Origin: Tupaia tana
Taxonomy: Eukaryota > Chordata > Mammalia > Scandentia > Tupaiidae
Length of the DNA stretch: 64,000 nucleotides
Assembly (NCBI GenBank): GCA_026018925.1
Contig: JAKSZU010000027.1
Coordinates: 1,570,829 to 1,634,828 of the forward strand
Reading direction: 5' to 3'
A program made the translations under genes and the position numbers. Below the pieces are notes generated by a model. It had not been told where the DNA came from, ran no database searches, and was given only the letters and a program-made list of their open reading frames with translations. The first letter of the stretch is position 1. The number at the start of each line of letters is the position of its first letter. Shown in pieces: positions 21,540 through 33,344 of the stretch.

Positions 21540-21730
21540 GAACTAGCCTGGGTCTTTTGGAGTCAGACATTCCTGAGTCTGAATCATGGTTTTACCACAT
21601 ACTTGACGGCCAACTAGGTCATGGCTGAGCCGTAACAACTTGGTAGAACGGGGCAGTACCGTCTAGCACCTGGAATCATTGCAAGGATTAAGTTAGGTTG
21701 TAAACGAACTCAGCACTGGTTTCCCTTCTT
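21540..21730 (+). repeat. MIR, nearly full length
   Basis: The MIR order is followed closely: GTCAGACATTCCTGAGTCTG, ATCATGGTTTTACCACATAC, then after a short loss GGAATCATTGCAAGGATTAA and ACTCAGCACTGG. Confidence 0.75.
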
Positions 21731-23063
21731 AAATTCTAACGTGCCGGGTAGCGATTTGCTAAAATGCAGACTGCAGCTCTGCGGGAGGGCCTGGAACCTG
21801 AGCTTGGCCTCTGGCCGGTTCCTCGGCTCCTCAGTGTGGGCGCCGCTGGCACTGGGCTGAGAACTTGGACAGCACCGGGCACGTGTGAGGTGAGGCCAGT
21901 GCTGTCGGTTTGAGCTTTGACTAGTCCTTGCCTGCACCTTTTGGACAGAAGAGCACAAAGATTCACATTCTTTTGCCAGATGGAGAAATAAGGCACAGCA
22001 AAGTCCCCAGCCAACGAGGTGACCCCACTGGCGTTCCAGCCTCCGATCTCCTCGCAGAGCTTCCGCTTTCCTGCGTGGGCTGTTGCAGCTCCTGCTGCTG
22101 CTGAGGGGAGCTACCCAAGCCTGTGTTGGGGAATGTAAACCCTGCGGTGTTTTTATGTATTTAACTAATAAGACAATGTCATGTTTTACTAAAAAGAAAT
22201 CAGATTTTTGACACTGACAGTAAGGCACTGAGAAATGTGTGCCTTTTGATAGACTCATCAGATGTCGTTCTTAAGAATTAGACTTGGGGTGTATGTGGAA
22301 GGGCGGCTCAGAGGGCTAGGGGACCGGAATGGTCGCAGTGCGTAAAGCGTCAGGGTGCGTCTCAGGGTTGGAACGTGGCCCCTTGCTGGAGAGGCCCTGG
22401 GAGTCTCACCAACAGGGGCTGGCAACCTCTCCGATGTAGGTGGTGCTCCTCTTACTTCTATTCTCTTAGGGGAAGTGGTAAAGTGCTTTTATAAAATTGT
22501 ATTGTATTTTATGTTTTCCATGAAAAAGAGAAGAGAGAGGGAGAAAGAGAAAGCGTCACCCAGCAGGGCCTTCACTGCAGCCCACCCAGCCCCAGCCTGA
22601 CCCGTGGCAACGTGTGTGCCCCGCGTGTGCAGGGACCTGGGCGTGACCCCGCCTTCCCAGGTGGGGCTGTCGTCACAGAGCCTTGGATCACACTGCCCCG
22701 CGCCGACTCCTAAAGTGGCCTCACTGAGAGGTGGGAGGGCCCCTCTGTGTCGTTTCCATGGCTCAGTGACTTCTTTCTGTAACTCTGTCGGAAAAACCAG
22801 CCACACAATCGTATCCGCCTGGCCTCCAGCCTCTGTCCTTGAACGCCTGTGTTCTTCTGGCCCGGCTTTTTAAATCATTCATTGGTTGCTGGCCTTTGCT
22901 ACTCCATTTTTTTGGATCTCGGACCAACACTAATGTGTCCCTGCTACTGTCCCTTTGGCCTTTGACCTCTGCTGGTCCCATACTGTCCTCCTCCCACACC
23001 TCAGTGTGACACAGCAGAGCAGCAAGATGACCCAAGTGCTGCGGTGCTCTTTGGCCCACATAG
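21731..23063. other. GC-rich single-copy sequence, no gene seen
   Basis: The 182-residue minus frame at 21710-22258 starts inside the MIR and has no domain. A purine-rich run at 22518-22555 and GC-rich text to 22700 may be a degraded antisense SINE, but I could not confirm it. Confidence 0.4.
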
Positions 23064-23205
23064 CTGGGCTCTGCTGTGACCCGGCTGGGCTCTGCTGTGA
23101 CCCGGCTGGGCTCCGCTGTGACCGGCTGGGCTCCGCTGTGACCGGCTGGGCTCCATTGTGCCCGGCTGGGCTCTGCTGTGCCCGGCTGGGCTCCGCTGTG
23201 CCCGG
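23064..23205. repeat. Minisatellite, 20/21-bp unit, seven copies
   Basis: Two 21-bp units (CTGGGCTCTGCTGTGACCC plus GG) are followed by five 20-bp units that lose one C or change GACC to GCCC. A gradient from left to right variants is visible. Confidence 0.95.
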
Positions 23206-23261
23206 CTGGCTCTCACCAGCTCTGGCCCCTCTTACTGTGCTGGAGCTGCATAGGCATCTTC

Positions 23262-23397
23262 TCTGTTTCTGAAATATTCAAGTTCATGGAAAACAGTGTT
23301 ATGAAAAAAAACTGCATAGATATGGCAGACATTTTGCACCAAATAAACCCGTATTTTACTTCCATTTTCCATGAACCTTTTGAAACCCCCTCTTCTC
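23262..23397. mobile_element. Mariner-type MITE, old
   Basis: The left part TTCAAGTTCATGGAAAACAG and right part TTCCATGAACCTTTTGAAAC form inverted ends. The middle GTTATGAAAAAAAACTGCAT then TTTTGCACCAAATAAACCCG is shared with the elements at 35690 and 44639. It is non-coding, about 135 bp. Mobilisation would have needed a mariner transposase from elsewhere. Confidence 0.75.
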
Positions 23398-23897
23398 AGG
23401 CACATTTCTGCTTTCGGGCTTTTGCTTTGGCTACTCTCTTGACTAAGAACCCTTCTCGCCTCCCGTAGTACCCTGGATAACTCCCTCCCCTTCTTTAATT
23501 CTTATCTTCTCAATCAAAACCTTCCCTGTCTGCCCATTTAATTTTGCAAACTGCAACTCGTGCCTGCTCCCACACTCCAGCCCTCACCTGCTTCGCTTGG
23601 TCTTCCTTCCACAGGACCCTAACATGCCGAGATGCCGTCATGTCTAGTGGAGACTACCGCTGCCTCCTCCCCCTTTCCCAACCTTAAAATCTGGGCTGAA
23701 AATGCCCTTTCCCCATGCGAGGTGAATGGATGTCTACAGAAACTGCAGAAATACTTCTCCCTAAACAAGAGCGAGGGCCGTCCTACATGTCGATCTTGGT
23801 GGGGCTTCATAGGTGTACACAGTTGTCAAAGCTCATTTACGTTTCCACTCTAAATGGATGCCATCTTGGTAACCTTGATTTTAAAAAAGAGGGTAGA
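23398..23897. other. Old repeat remnant and single-copy sequence
   Basis: Positions 23400-23600 resemble a common CT-rich ancient repeat (TTTTGCTTTGGCTACTCTCT, AAAACCTTCCCTGTCTGCC), probably L2-era, with the family not resolved. The remainder shows nothing. Confidence 0.4.
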
Positions 23898-24148
23898 GGG
23901 ACCAGCGGATGGTGTAATGGTTGCATCATTGGACTCCCATGTACGTGACTGGTTCGAGTCCCAGACCCGGTGGCTTAAAAAACTCATACAGGGTGCATGT
24001 GCATGCGTGTCCAAGATCCTGAGAGGAGAATGGAGGAGAAAAGACTGTGGCATGGCCATCCCCCCTCGGGAACAGTTTCTTGCTTTCTGTCTCTCTGGTG
24101 AGCACATGTGCCCTATAGCAAAAATATCTCTCTCAAAAAAATAAAAAA
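23898..24148 (+). mobile_element. tRNA-derived SINE
   Basis: The head is GGGACCAGCGGATGGTGTAA, the B box is perfect (GGTTCGAGTCCC), the middle is full, and the end TGCCCTATAGCAAAAATATC and an A-rich tail are present. A small insertion of A residues lies after GGTGGCTT. Confidence 0.92.
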
Positions 24149-24159
24149 TGGATAGAACC

Positions 24160-24402
24160 AAACTTGGCTTGGTGATGAAGGCAGCTGGAGCCCAGGTGGC
24201 TAACTCCACTCTGAGTCCCAGCCCCAACACCTGGCAAGACAGGCTGGGGACGTGAGTGTGCCCACAGTCCCCGTAGGAGGGAGACAGGGAGAGGGGGTGC
24301 GGCATGGCCCCGCCCCACGGATGCTGCCTTCTGACATCCCCTCTCCCGCTCTCACTTTGTCTCTCTCAAGGGAGCAGATACACCCTCTGGCACATTTTTT
24401 TT
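24160..24402 (+). mobile_element. Diverged tRNA-derived SINE
   Basis: It follows the previous SINE head to tail. The body TAGGAGGGAGACAGGGAGAG, GCATGGCCCCGCCCCACGG, the CT-rich part and GGGAGCAGATACACCCTCTG align in order with the main family. The head and B box (TGAGTCCCAG) are degraded. Confidence 0.65.
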
Positions 24403-24744
24403 AAAAAAATGAGTAAAACCAGCAACCTTGGGTCATGGGGTAGGCACACGGTAAGCTGATACGACAGGGCAGAGGTAACAGTTGGCGTTTAGGAAGGTGA
24501 ACGTCTTCCTGGAAATACTTCGGTCGGAGACCAGTAAGTTCATCTAATCAGATCACCCTCCCTGCCTTGAACGGCCGAGCAAATACCCAGAGTGAACACG
24601 CTGGCTCTGTCTGTGTTGACTCTTACTTAAGAGTCACTCTTAGAAACTAGAAGAGTAAAAATATTTGAGGTCAGTTTAGTTTTCTCTTGTTCTAAAGTGA
24701 GTTGATTCCTCTTTTCTCTACAGGGCTAGAAGTTAGAATCTATT

Positions 24745-24920
24745 GGAACCAGCAGGTGGCTTGATGGTCAAGGTGCTGGACATTCCCACGTGGCTGACCA
24801 TGGTTCGAGTCCCAGACCTGGCAGCTTGTTTTCTCACTCTTTCCCTCTCTCTGTCTCTCTCTGGTCAAATTAAAATAAATGAATGGATAAATAAAATTAA
24901 ATAAATAGTTATAGTTTTTA
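24745..24920 (+). mobile_element. Short SINE variant with internal deletion
   Basis: The head is GGAACCAGCAGGTGGCTTGA with a perfect B box (GGTTCGAGTCCC). CCAGACCTGGCAGCTTG then joins directly to TTTTCTCACT, skipping the roughly 100-bp middle. The tail is A-rich with AATAAATG repeats. The copy at 41888 has the same junction. Confidence 0.85.
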
Positions 24921-25298
24921 AAAAAAGAAATTAGACTCTGTTAACTCTGAAAATATGCAGCTTTTACCTGAAAAAGAAAAACTCAAATTTTCTGTTTGGA
25001 ATACAGGCTAGGGAAAAGTAAATGACTGAACTCTTTTCACGTTATTAATAACATCCAGAAAAAGTTTTAATTTTAAACTTTCAAAATGAGTCAGGCAAAT
25101 CTTTGATATAAAGATAATAATGTAAAGAAAACAACAGCACTATGAAAGGAAGCCATGTATCTAAACCCCAAGCTTCAGAAACACCCTCCATGGCAGCCCG
25201 AGACATTGGAGAAGACTTCTCAGTACCTCCGTCTCAGCATTGAACCTGGACATCTATTGTAGAAACACTTGATTCTGAACTTGAAAGAGTATTAAAAT
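24921..25298. other. Single-copy sequence, no gene seen
   Basis: Nothing recognised. Confidence 0.4.
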
Positions 25299-25307
25299 GC
25301 TTATAGA

Positions 25308-25564
25308 GAGATCAGCAAATGGTTACATTGCTGGACTCCCACGTAATCGACCCTGGTTCAAGTCCTGGGCTGGCAGCTTAAAACTCATGGGGGTTACGTG
25401 TGCTTGCGTGCCCAAGATTCCGAGAGGAGAATGGAAGATAAGGGATTATGGAATGGCCATACCCCTGGGAGTGATTTCTTGCTTTCTGTCTCTGTATCTC
25501 CAGTGAGTACCTATGCCTTATAGCAAAAATTTCTCTCTCAAAAAAAAAAAAAAAAAAAAAAAAA
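25308..25564 (+). mobile_element. tRNA-derived SINE with long poly-A tail
   Basis: The head GATCAGCAAATGGTTACATT has lost part of the A box. The B box is GGTTCAAGTCC. The end TGCCTTATAGCAAAAATTTC is followed by an A-run of about 28 bases. The target-site duplication GCTTATAGA lies at 25299-25307 and 25565-25573. The long unbroken A tail points to a fairly recent insertion. Confidence 0.9.
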
Positions 25565-25573
25565 GCTTATAGA

Positions 25574-27783
25574 AGGGCCTTAATAAGCTGTAATAAGAGT
25601 GGACCTTTCTCCAGACACACCGCTAAGGCAGGCTCTGGGACCGTCCCTCCTGGAATAGAGGGTGTGACTCATTATAAAGTGCTCACTTGTCCACTTCATC
25701 TTCAACTGCTCCTAACTCTCAGGAGTGTTATAAAGACGTTATCTCTTCCTCTCTCCTCCCTCCGCCTGGCATCTGATTAGCAAACAGGAATCTGGCATGA
25801 ACACGGGAGGTCAGGGTTACCCCGGGTCTTCTTCATCTTTATGCCTGGGTGACTCTTCAGCTTCACTCCCTTGACAGCTCTCAGCCATCGGTTTCTCTTT
25901 TTCCCATTTTCTTAAATAAAAGTGATTTTAAAAAGCTTTTTATCTCATTTATTGATAGTGGCATTTGTCCAACTTTAAGGTCCAAGACCTAGTTCCTGTT
26001 ATTTTTCTCTAGACTGTCTAGTGATATTCTGTGGTTTTCATGCTAAACAGTTCCCTTCTCCTCCTTTACATTCACAGATATTTTTAGACCGTGCCAGATC
26101 CACCTCTCCCACCCACTGGTGCTCCCCACTGGGCCTGCTCAGCCAAGCCATACATATTTAATTCTCCTCGTTTTCCTTCATCCACCAGGCCCGCCAGTCT
26201 CTGGAAATCGCAGTTGCTCATCACTAGACTTCCTCCAATTGCGGGCCTGCGACCCCACACGTTGTCTCTCCCAGATGGTGGTTGAAGGCACCGCAGAGAT
26301 CTTGTCTCAGTATCTCCTGCCTCGAGAGCCAGGCAGGCAGAAGGGAGGACTCTGGTGGTCAGCAGACATGTCTGTTGAGCGTTCCCAGTTCTCTGCCCTC
26401 CAGATGCGCAATGGGGTTGCATTTTCTGGCCCTTGTGATTAGTAAGGCCCCGTGTCTAAATCTGGTGCGTGCGCTGTGAGTACTGAGTCACTTCCAGACG
26501 AGCGCGAGGCCTCTGGGATACCGGTTTTTCTGGAACATGGGCATTGCCAACGTTCCAGGTAGAGGCTACTCTGTCCAGATTAGAGTTGCCAGAGTGATCA
26601 GAAACCCCTCTGCCCGGCTGTGTTGTCTGTGCAACGAGAACAATGAAACACCCCTGCCACGGTACGCCTCTGAGACGGGGGACCTTTGTGGTTAGGGCGT
26701 CACCTTGCCCGTGCTAACTGGCAGCTCGGCAGGCTCCCTAGACGGCCCGAGGGTGTATGTAGGTACCTGGGTTACACCAGCAGCTGGTTGGAGTTAGGGA
26801 ACACAGCGAGTCTCTACTGGATTCCGTACACATCAAGGTGATGCCTTCACCCAGACCCTGTAATGGATCACTCAGAAATCATTCCAGAAGAGATAACAAA
26901 CACGGAACGCAGTAAGTGCATAACACGTATCGTGAAATGGAACGAGTCGGAGGCCGTGCATACTCTAGGCCTGCAACATTTCCATGTGGGATTTGATATT
27001 TATCAGCAAGCTCGTCGCTCTCATGGTGGAGCTCTGAAAATCCCAGATTCTTCTGTTTCATTTGAAGAGGCAGGAGGTCCACGCTGGGCTAATTTTCAGA
27101 ACAGCAGGTTCCAGTACCCTTGTTTTTATCCCTGAGCCTCAGTTACTTCCTTGACCAGATATTCACCTTGCTTTGCATTGTACTGTCTAAATAATCGTCT
27201 TCGGCTCTTTTATCTTCTTAGCATCCGCTTTGCACCTCCCTTCCCCTCCAAGTTAAATCCCTGTGCTCTGCTTCTGTCTCGACGTCTCCCTGTTTGTTAA
27301 TCCTTCGAGTAGAATCGTACTTCCTAGACTTCATCGTGTTCTCCCACGTTGGCCAGCTTGATGTCCATCTCCTTTATTTTCTCCTTGGGAGCAATAATTA
27401 GCGGGTCCTAATTATAGCCCAGGAGGGTGCAGACCAGCCCCCAGCCCCGGGCTGCAGACCTGCACTGCCCATGGCCTGTTGGGGGCTGGGCTGCCCACAG
27501 TGTCCGTGGGCTGTTGCCCACCCGCAGGGCGGGGGAACGGCAGGTGATGGGGAAGGTCCTGTCTCTCTGCAGCCCGCCCCGTGCCCCGGTTGTGCCCTTA
27601 GTTGGACATGGTGCATGGTGGATCTGGTGTGTTTGGGTCATCCTGGGAACTACACCCCCGCCCTCCACAGGCCCTCTGGGGGGGATTGTCTTCCACAGGG
27701 CCAGTCCCTGGTGCAGGAAGTTGGCGACCACTGACAGACCGTGTGTTAGGTCATACGAATAAAATTCTCTGGTATTCCTACTT
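25574..27783. other. Single-copy sequence, no gene seen
   Basis: Several overlapping frames at 26084-26479 and 27398-27838 lie on both strands and lack domains. The stretch 27420-27740 is GC-rich. No repeat was recognised. Confidence 0.45.
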
Positions 27784-27842
27784 TTGCCAGTTGTTAGCAA
27801 CGCGATGTTGGGCAAAATGCTTAACCTTTGAGATTTAGTTTC
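27784..27842 (+). repeat. MIR fragment
   Basis: TTTGCCAGTTGTTAGCAACG followed by GTTGGGCAAAATGCTTAACC matches the central MIR segment. Confidence 0.6.
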
Positions 27843-29214
27843 TTTCTTTCTTTTGTTTGTGAGTGTAGCTGTCTGATGATCTTTATTGTGTTAAAGTTAA
27901 TTCAGAAAGGAAGTGGGAGGCTTGGAGAAGGTAGTCTGGGGCAGGTTCTATCAGAGTACACTGTTATGGTTAAGGGGATAAAAGAAAATTTTGAAACTCC
28001 ACAAAAGGAAACTATTATAACAAGACCATTGCATAGGGTCTTTGAATGTCAAGAAAAATAATTATTTTTTTTTAATTTAAAGACTTTTAATAGCAAGCAT
28101 AGCTAATATATACATGTTTATGGAAGCATGTCCGACTTTAGGCATAAACCTCAGTGAGTAAAGTGAACACATTATTCAGTTGCACCTTACTGGGGCTGTA
28201 TAGCTTACTGCAATCATTAAATAGGTATTAATAGATAATTTAATGCATTTTTTAATTTCAAAAAAAGTTTTAGTTTTAATAGATCAAAATCAAAAAATGC
28301 TAAGAGAAATTTGCTTAAAACTTAAAGTCAGGACAAAGCTTAGGATCCAGTGCAGATAGTAGGTAGATGGCCCTGTCCACGTATGTCCAACTACCGCAGA
28401 GGATGGGAAGGCTGAATGAGATGGTGCACTCGGTTCTGCACTCGGACGCAGCACTGCCCTGACGCTGGCTGTTGCGAACCACGTCCTCCTCATCCGGGCA
28501 TGCGTCCATCTCGATTCACCATACAGTTGTTCACGTAAGAAAACCCACATTGCGTCCTTTCTCTGGAATGAGGACCAAGGACGTTTACGTAAGGGCCATT
28601 TTGAATAACTTTCTCAGAGAGAGGATTGGAGGTAGAATTGGGACAAAGGGAAATAGGAAGGGGTGGACTTTAAGGAGAGCTTTAACTACGTGGTAGGGAT
28701 TTCACTTTGTACCGGGGCCCTCTTGCTGGGCGTGACGCCATCCCGTGTGTCATCCCCCTGCCATTTCTCTTCCCAGGACCCAGCACATGCAGGTTATTCC
28801 CAGCTGGGAAGGCCGTTATGTGTATTTCGGCCACTCTATCAGTAGGATTTGCATGGCAAACATACGCAGGTATGGCATGCATGCCCTCAGGGAGTTTGGG
28901 AGCAAGTCCACACCTCGAAACCTTTCCTACCATCAAGACCAGGAATATATCCATCACATCCGTTTTCCCCACCTTCTTTATTACTGTTGTTAATGTGTGT
29001 GGGGGGAGATGTGGGTGGTGTGTGAGGAGCGCTCAACACGAGATCTACCCCCTGGGCAACTGTAAGTGTGCAGTACAAGATAGCTGGGCACCGTGGTGCT
29101 GAGGGGGTCCCAGCGCTTACTTGCCTTTCATAATTGAAACTTCACAGTCATCAACCCTCACCTCCCCACCTCCCCTCCCCCCTCACCTCCCCACTCCCCC
29201 TCCCCCGCCGTTCT
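27843..29214. other. Single-copy sequence, no gene seen
   Basis: The frames here are short and opposed on both strands. A C-rich simple tract with CTCCCC units covers about 29155-29207. TAGCTGGGCACCGTGGTGCT near 29080 looks faintly 7SL-like but is too short to call. Confidence 0.45.
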
Positions 29215-30115
29215 GTTCTGCTTCTATGAGTTCGACTCTTAGATTCCACAGGTCAGTGAGATCGCACAATAGTTGTCTGTCCACAGCTGGCGTATTTCAC
29301 TCAGAATGGTGTTCTCCAGGGGTCAGCCTGTATGTGCAAATAGTGGAGTTTCCTTCTTTTAAAGGCTAAATAATACTCTGTTATTTTCAATGCATTCATC
29401 CACTGATGGATGTTTAGATTGTTTTCCTATCTTGGCTATTATGAGTAATGCTGCAAGGATTATGCAGTATCTCTTCCAGATCCCAATTTAATTCCTTTGG
29501 ATATTCATCTAGAAGGAGACCTGCTGGGGCACTTACTAATACTTATTTTTTATATAAAACCATCCTGACAGGTGTAATGTGATATCTTATTGTTGTTTTT
29601 TATTTGTATTTTACTGACGATTAATAATGTTGAGAACCTTTGCATATACCTGTCAGCCAATTTTATATCTTTGTTGAAAAAATTTCTCTTCAGCTCCTTG
29701 CCCATTTTCCAATAAGATTATCTGTGGTATTTTTGCTATTGAGTTACATGAGTTCCTTGTGTATTTTAGATATTAACCCTTTAATCAGATATTCAGCTTA
29801 CAAATATTTTCTCCAATTGCAGATATTTTCCTTTTAATTTTGTTGATATTTTTCTGTGCAGAAGCTTTTTGTTTGATATAATCCCATTTTTAATTTAATT
29901 CTATATTATTTTATTTATTTTTGCTTTTATTGCTTGTGCTTTTGGTATCATACCCAAAACATCATTGGCAGACCAACATAAAGAAGCATTCTCCTTATTC
30001 TTTTTTTCTAGGAGTTTTGTGGACTCAGCTCTTACGTTTAAAATATTCAAATCAGTATATGCTCATGTCTTCTTTACCTCTTTTTACACAGCCTCCCTTT
30101 TTTATGTTTCTTTCT
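29215..30115 (-). mobile_element. Old LINE-1, antisense, 3' part (interrupted copy)
   Basis: Antisense L1 landmarks run from the 3' end: ATTTCACTCAGAATGGTGTT, GTTTTCCTATCTTGGCTATT, TTTTCTGTGCAGAAGCTTTT and TTTTATTGCTTGTGCTTTTG. It breaks off near 30115. The next expected ORF2 segment reappears at about 31990, so about 1.9 kb of later DNA sits in between. Confidence 0.8.
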
Positions 30116-30474
30116 TTTATATATATATATATGAGAGAAAGTGTGAGAGTGAAGGGAGAAAAAGAGAGAGGCATTCTGGGCAGGGTCTCGCCTCTCTCTG
30201 TCCCCACCCTGAGCTCTCGGAGTCCCGAGCACCCAGTTTGCTCAGGCTGGGCTGGGACTCACACCTGGTCTCCCGTGATGACGGCAGTCAGCAATCTCCA
30301 CCACGCAGTTGACCCTCCCACGCGCCCCGCTGCAGCTGAGCCCTCTCCCTCCCTTCCTCACGCCTTCTTATTGCCTCTCATCTCTCTCTTTCTTCTCTGC
30401 TTGCTCTTTGCCTTCTCTTTCCTCTCCTCCTCCTTCTCTTTTCATGACGTCTTTTCATTGTGTGTGTGTGACAT
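30116..30474. other. Unresolved insert in the LINE-1
   Basis: A TA-run and GAGAGAAAGTGTGAGAGTG purine tract lead into GC-rich sequence and a CT-rich stretch up to 30445. The layout resembles an antisense SINE of an unknown family, but there are no matching boxes. A (TG)n remnant ends it near 30470. Confidence 0.35.
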
Positions 30475-30574
30475 AAAGTCACAAAGAATTTTCCCATGCA
30501 GGGATGAAACACAATATCCTGATTACTTCGATCAAGCTGTAATAATTATCTGATGACTCGTAAGAAACACGGTC

Positions 30575-30769
30575 CCGCGCCAGCTGGTGGTTGAGGTGGC
30601 TAGGTCTCACATGGCCAACTGTGCAGTTCAAGTCCCAGACCCGGGGGCGTGAAAGACATGGCAAGCACATGTGCACACATGATCAAAAACATGGCAAGCA
30701 CGTGTGCACACTTGACCAAAACCCCAAGAGAATAGAGAAGGGATTGCGTGTGGCCATCCATCCTCGGGT

Positions 30770-30829
<60 letters not shown>

Positions 30830-30890
30830 CCCGTCTTAACTCCAGTGAGTGTACGTGCCCCGAAGCAAAAAGAAAAGAAAAGAAGAAGCA
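30575..30890 (+). mobile_element. tRNA-derived SINE with an internal 33-bp duplication
   Basis: The head is CCAGCTGGTGGTTGAGGTGG, the B box AGTTCAAGTCCC, and the end TGCCCCGAAGCAAAAAG. In the middle, CATGGCAAGCACATGTGCAC (30657) recurs as CATGGCAAGCACGTGTGCAC (30690), a 33-bp direct duplication. The CT-rich part has grown to a (CT)n run of about 50 bp at 30774-30825. Confidence 0.85.
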
Positions 30891-31194
30891 TAGACCCTGC
30901 TTTTTGAGCTTAGTGCAGTTAGAATTATTTATTGTCATTTTTTATGTTATAATTGCAAATCTCTACAACAATTTTCAGGCGATTATGATCTGCTCTCGCT
31001 TTATCAGTAAATAGTGCAGTTTATAACTTCTGTCCCTATTTGACTTTCTACGGCACGCGCTCACTGATGCTCATTAATCCTGGTGTGTTGTAACTGTCAG
31101 TGTTATCTGATTTTTATTGCCGTGCAGTGGTGCTCTGATTCTTTCTGTCCTGACCTCTCACTGTTTCTACGTATTTATGGAAATTTCGTGGGTG
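30891..31194. other. Unassigned sequence inside the interrupted LINE-1
   Basis: AT-rich text between the SINE and the LTR fossil. No gene or repeat family was recognised. Confidence 0.35.
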
Positions 31195-31620
31195 AGGGGA
31201 GGCAGCATACTTTCACTGCTATTGTAACAAATTTCTGCAAGTTCAGTCTCTGAAAGAACACAAAGGTGTCGCTGTGTGTTCTGCACAGTAGCAGCCTGTC
31301 AGACCTCACGGCTCAGGGCGAGACTGGCAGGGCTGTGTCCTCGCTGGGGGATCGGAGAGAGAAGGCGTCCCTCCCTTTTTCGAGCTTGTGGAAGTCGCCT
31401 GTGTGCTTCCGTTCATGGCCTTTTCCCCCCATTTTAAAACCAGTAATGACAGGTTAGTCTTTCCCATGTCATGTCACTCAGACCCACTTTTCAGCCCCCT
31501 TCTTCTATGTTTTAGGACCCTTGTGATTACATGGCCCACCTAGAAACCCAAGATAATCTCACTTTAAGGTCAGCTGATCAGCAGCCTAGAATCCACCTGC
31601 CACTTCTGTTCCGCTCTGTT
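31195..31620 (-). mobile_element. ERVL-MaLR LTR fossil (MLT1/MST type), antisense
   Basis: The layout matches a MaLR LTR in reverse. It starts near GCTATTGTAACAAATTTCTG, has GACTGGCAGGGCTGTGTCCT in the middle and GGACCCTTGTGATTACATGG later. No internal viral gene is present, so it looks like a solo LTR. It is old and broken, of early placental age by its decay. The subfamily was not resolved. Confidence 0.55.
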
Positions 31621-31639
31621 TTCTTCTAGAAGCTATATT

Positions 31640-31888
31640 GTTTAAGGTTTCTAAAAATTTGCCAGAGGGTAGGTATACTCACTGTTGAAAAAGAGAAGGA
31701 AAGTGAAAAGCACTCCTCGGGGGTTGGTCTTGCTGAAGTCCCTTCTTCTCCATTTCTTCCTCCTTTTCGAATTTTGGGCATGCACGCGTGCTCCTCCCGT
31801 ATGGTTCTCAGGTGGGGACTCAAACCACAGTGTTGGCAGTGTGGGATCCAGCCACCTTAACCACCATGCCACCGATGGACCACTTGTA
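31640..31888 (-). mobile_element. tRNA-derived SINE, antisense
   Basis: The order is AAATTTGCCAGAGGGTAGG, purine tract, CTTCTTCTCCATTTCTTCC, GGGCATGCACGCGTGCTCC, antisense B box GGGACTCAAACCAC, and CACCTTAACCACCATGCCAC. It is moderately diverged. Confidence 0.87.
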
Positions 31889-31889
31889 A

Positions 31890-31892
<3 letters not shown>

Positions 31893-31953
<61 letters not shown>
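31893..31953. repeat. (TG)n(AG)n microsatellite
   Basis: A TG run of about 34 bp switches to an AG run of about 26 bp next to the SINE head. Confidence 0.95.
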
Positions 31954-31957
<4 letters not shown>

Positions 31958-31959
31958 TC

Positions 31960-33330
31960 TGTCTTTATTCTTCTGCACACATGCACACATATGTCTGGTT
32001 TTCCCAGTGCTATTTATTGATGAGACTGTTTTCCCCCAGTGAATGGATATTCTTGGCACCTTTTTCAAAAATCAGCTGGCTATAGATATGAATTAATTTC
32101 TGGGGTTTCTGTTCATTCCATTGGTGTATGCGTGTGTGTGTGTTTGCCAGTAGCCTGCTGTTTCTGTTACTATAAATTTAGGGTTTATTTTGAAATCTGA
32201 GAGTATGATGCTCCTACTTCTTTTTGTTCAGAATTGCTTTGTTTATGTTGGTTCTTTTAGGTGTCCATACAAATTTTGATTATTCTATTTTTGTGAAGAA
32301 TATCACTGGTATTTTGATAGGTATTGCATTGGATATGTACATTGTGTTTAGAAGTATTGATTCATCCAATCCATGAACATTTGATGACATTTTTACTTTT
32401 CTGTGTCATCTTCAACTTTTTCATTAGTTGTTTGAAATTTTCATTATAAAGACTTTTCACCTCCCTGGTTAAAGTGATTTCTAGATATTTCTTTTTGTTT
32501 GTTTCTTTCTCTCTCTTTTTTGGTAGCTATTTGAAATCGTGTTATTCTTCTGAGTTCTTTTTTCAGCACTTTTATAATTGGTGTATAAATGTGCTGCCAG
32601 ATTTTATATGTTGGTTTTTGTCCTGCAACTTTACTGAATTTGTTTATAAGTTACAAGAATTTACTTGATTAATTTTTATGATTTTCTATATGTAAAATTA
32701 TTTTTTTGCAGACAGGAACAATTTGGCCTCTCTTTTTAATTTGTGTGGATTTTCTTTCTTTCTCTTGCCTAATTGCTCCGACTACGGTTAGTCAGAGCAT
32801 GTTAGTAGTATGTTTGGTAAGGGTGATGAAAGTGATCATCCATGTTTTGTTATAGTTCTTAGAGGAAAAGCATTCAGCCTTACCCGTTCAGTATGATATG
32901 GGTTGTGGGTTTCTCGTACAAGCTCTTTATTATGCTGTGGTGCCTTTCTTTTATCCCTGATTAGTGAGCATTTCTAAAATAAAGGGATGTTGGATTTTCC
33001 CAAACATTTTTCTGCTGCTATTAAAGTAGTCATGTGTTTTTTGTCCTTCATCTTGTTGATATGGTGTATCATATTTATGGACTTGCATATATTGAACCAT
33101 CCTTACATTCCAGAGTTAAAGACACCTTGGTCATGATGTATAATCTTTTTGATTAGCCATGGGAATGATATGCTAGAATTTTACTGAGGATAGTTGCATC
33201 TGTGTTCATTAGAAATATTGGTTTGTAATTTTCTTTTCTTGTTTTGTCCTTGTCTTGTTTTGTATCTGGATTTGGAACCTTGCTTTCACTTCAATTTTTT
33301 GGAATAATTGACGGAAAATTGACTTTAGTT
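31960..33330 (-). mobile_element. Old LINE-1, antisense, continuation into reverse transcriptase
   Basis: This continues the copy begun at 29215. TTTTCCCAGTGCTATTTATT, GGTATTGCATTGGATATGTA, GTCCTGCAACTTTACTGAAT and TGCATATATTGAACCATCCT are successive antisense ORF2 landmarks. No long open frame remains. Together the two parts span about 2.3 kb of L1, older than the SINEs and LTR fossil that split it. Confidence 0.8.
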
Positions 33331-33344
33331 TTTTGTTTGTTCAT

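Noticed and set aside
21710-22258. 182-codon minus-strand frame
   Set aside because: It begins within the MIR at 21540-21730 and has no domain.
29080-29117. Short 7SL/Alu-like phrase TAGCTGGGCACCGTGGTGCT
   Set aside because: It is under 40 bp, with no continuation of a 7SL-derived element on either side.
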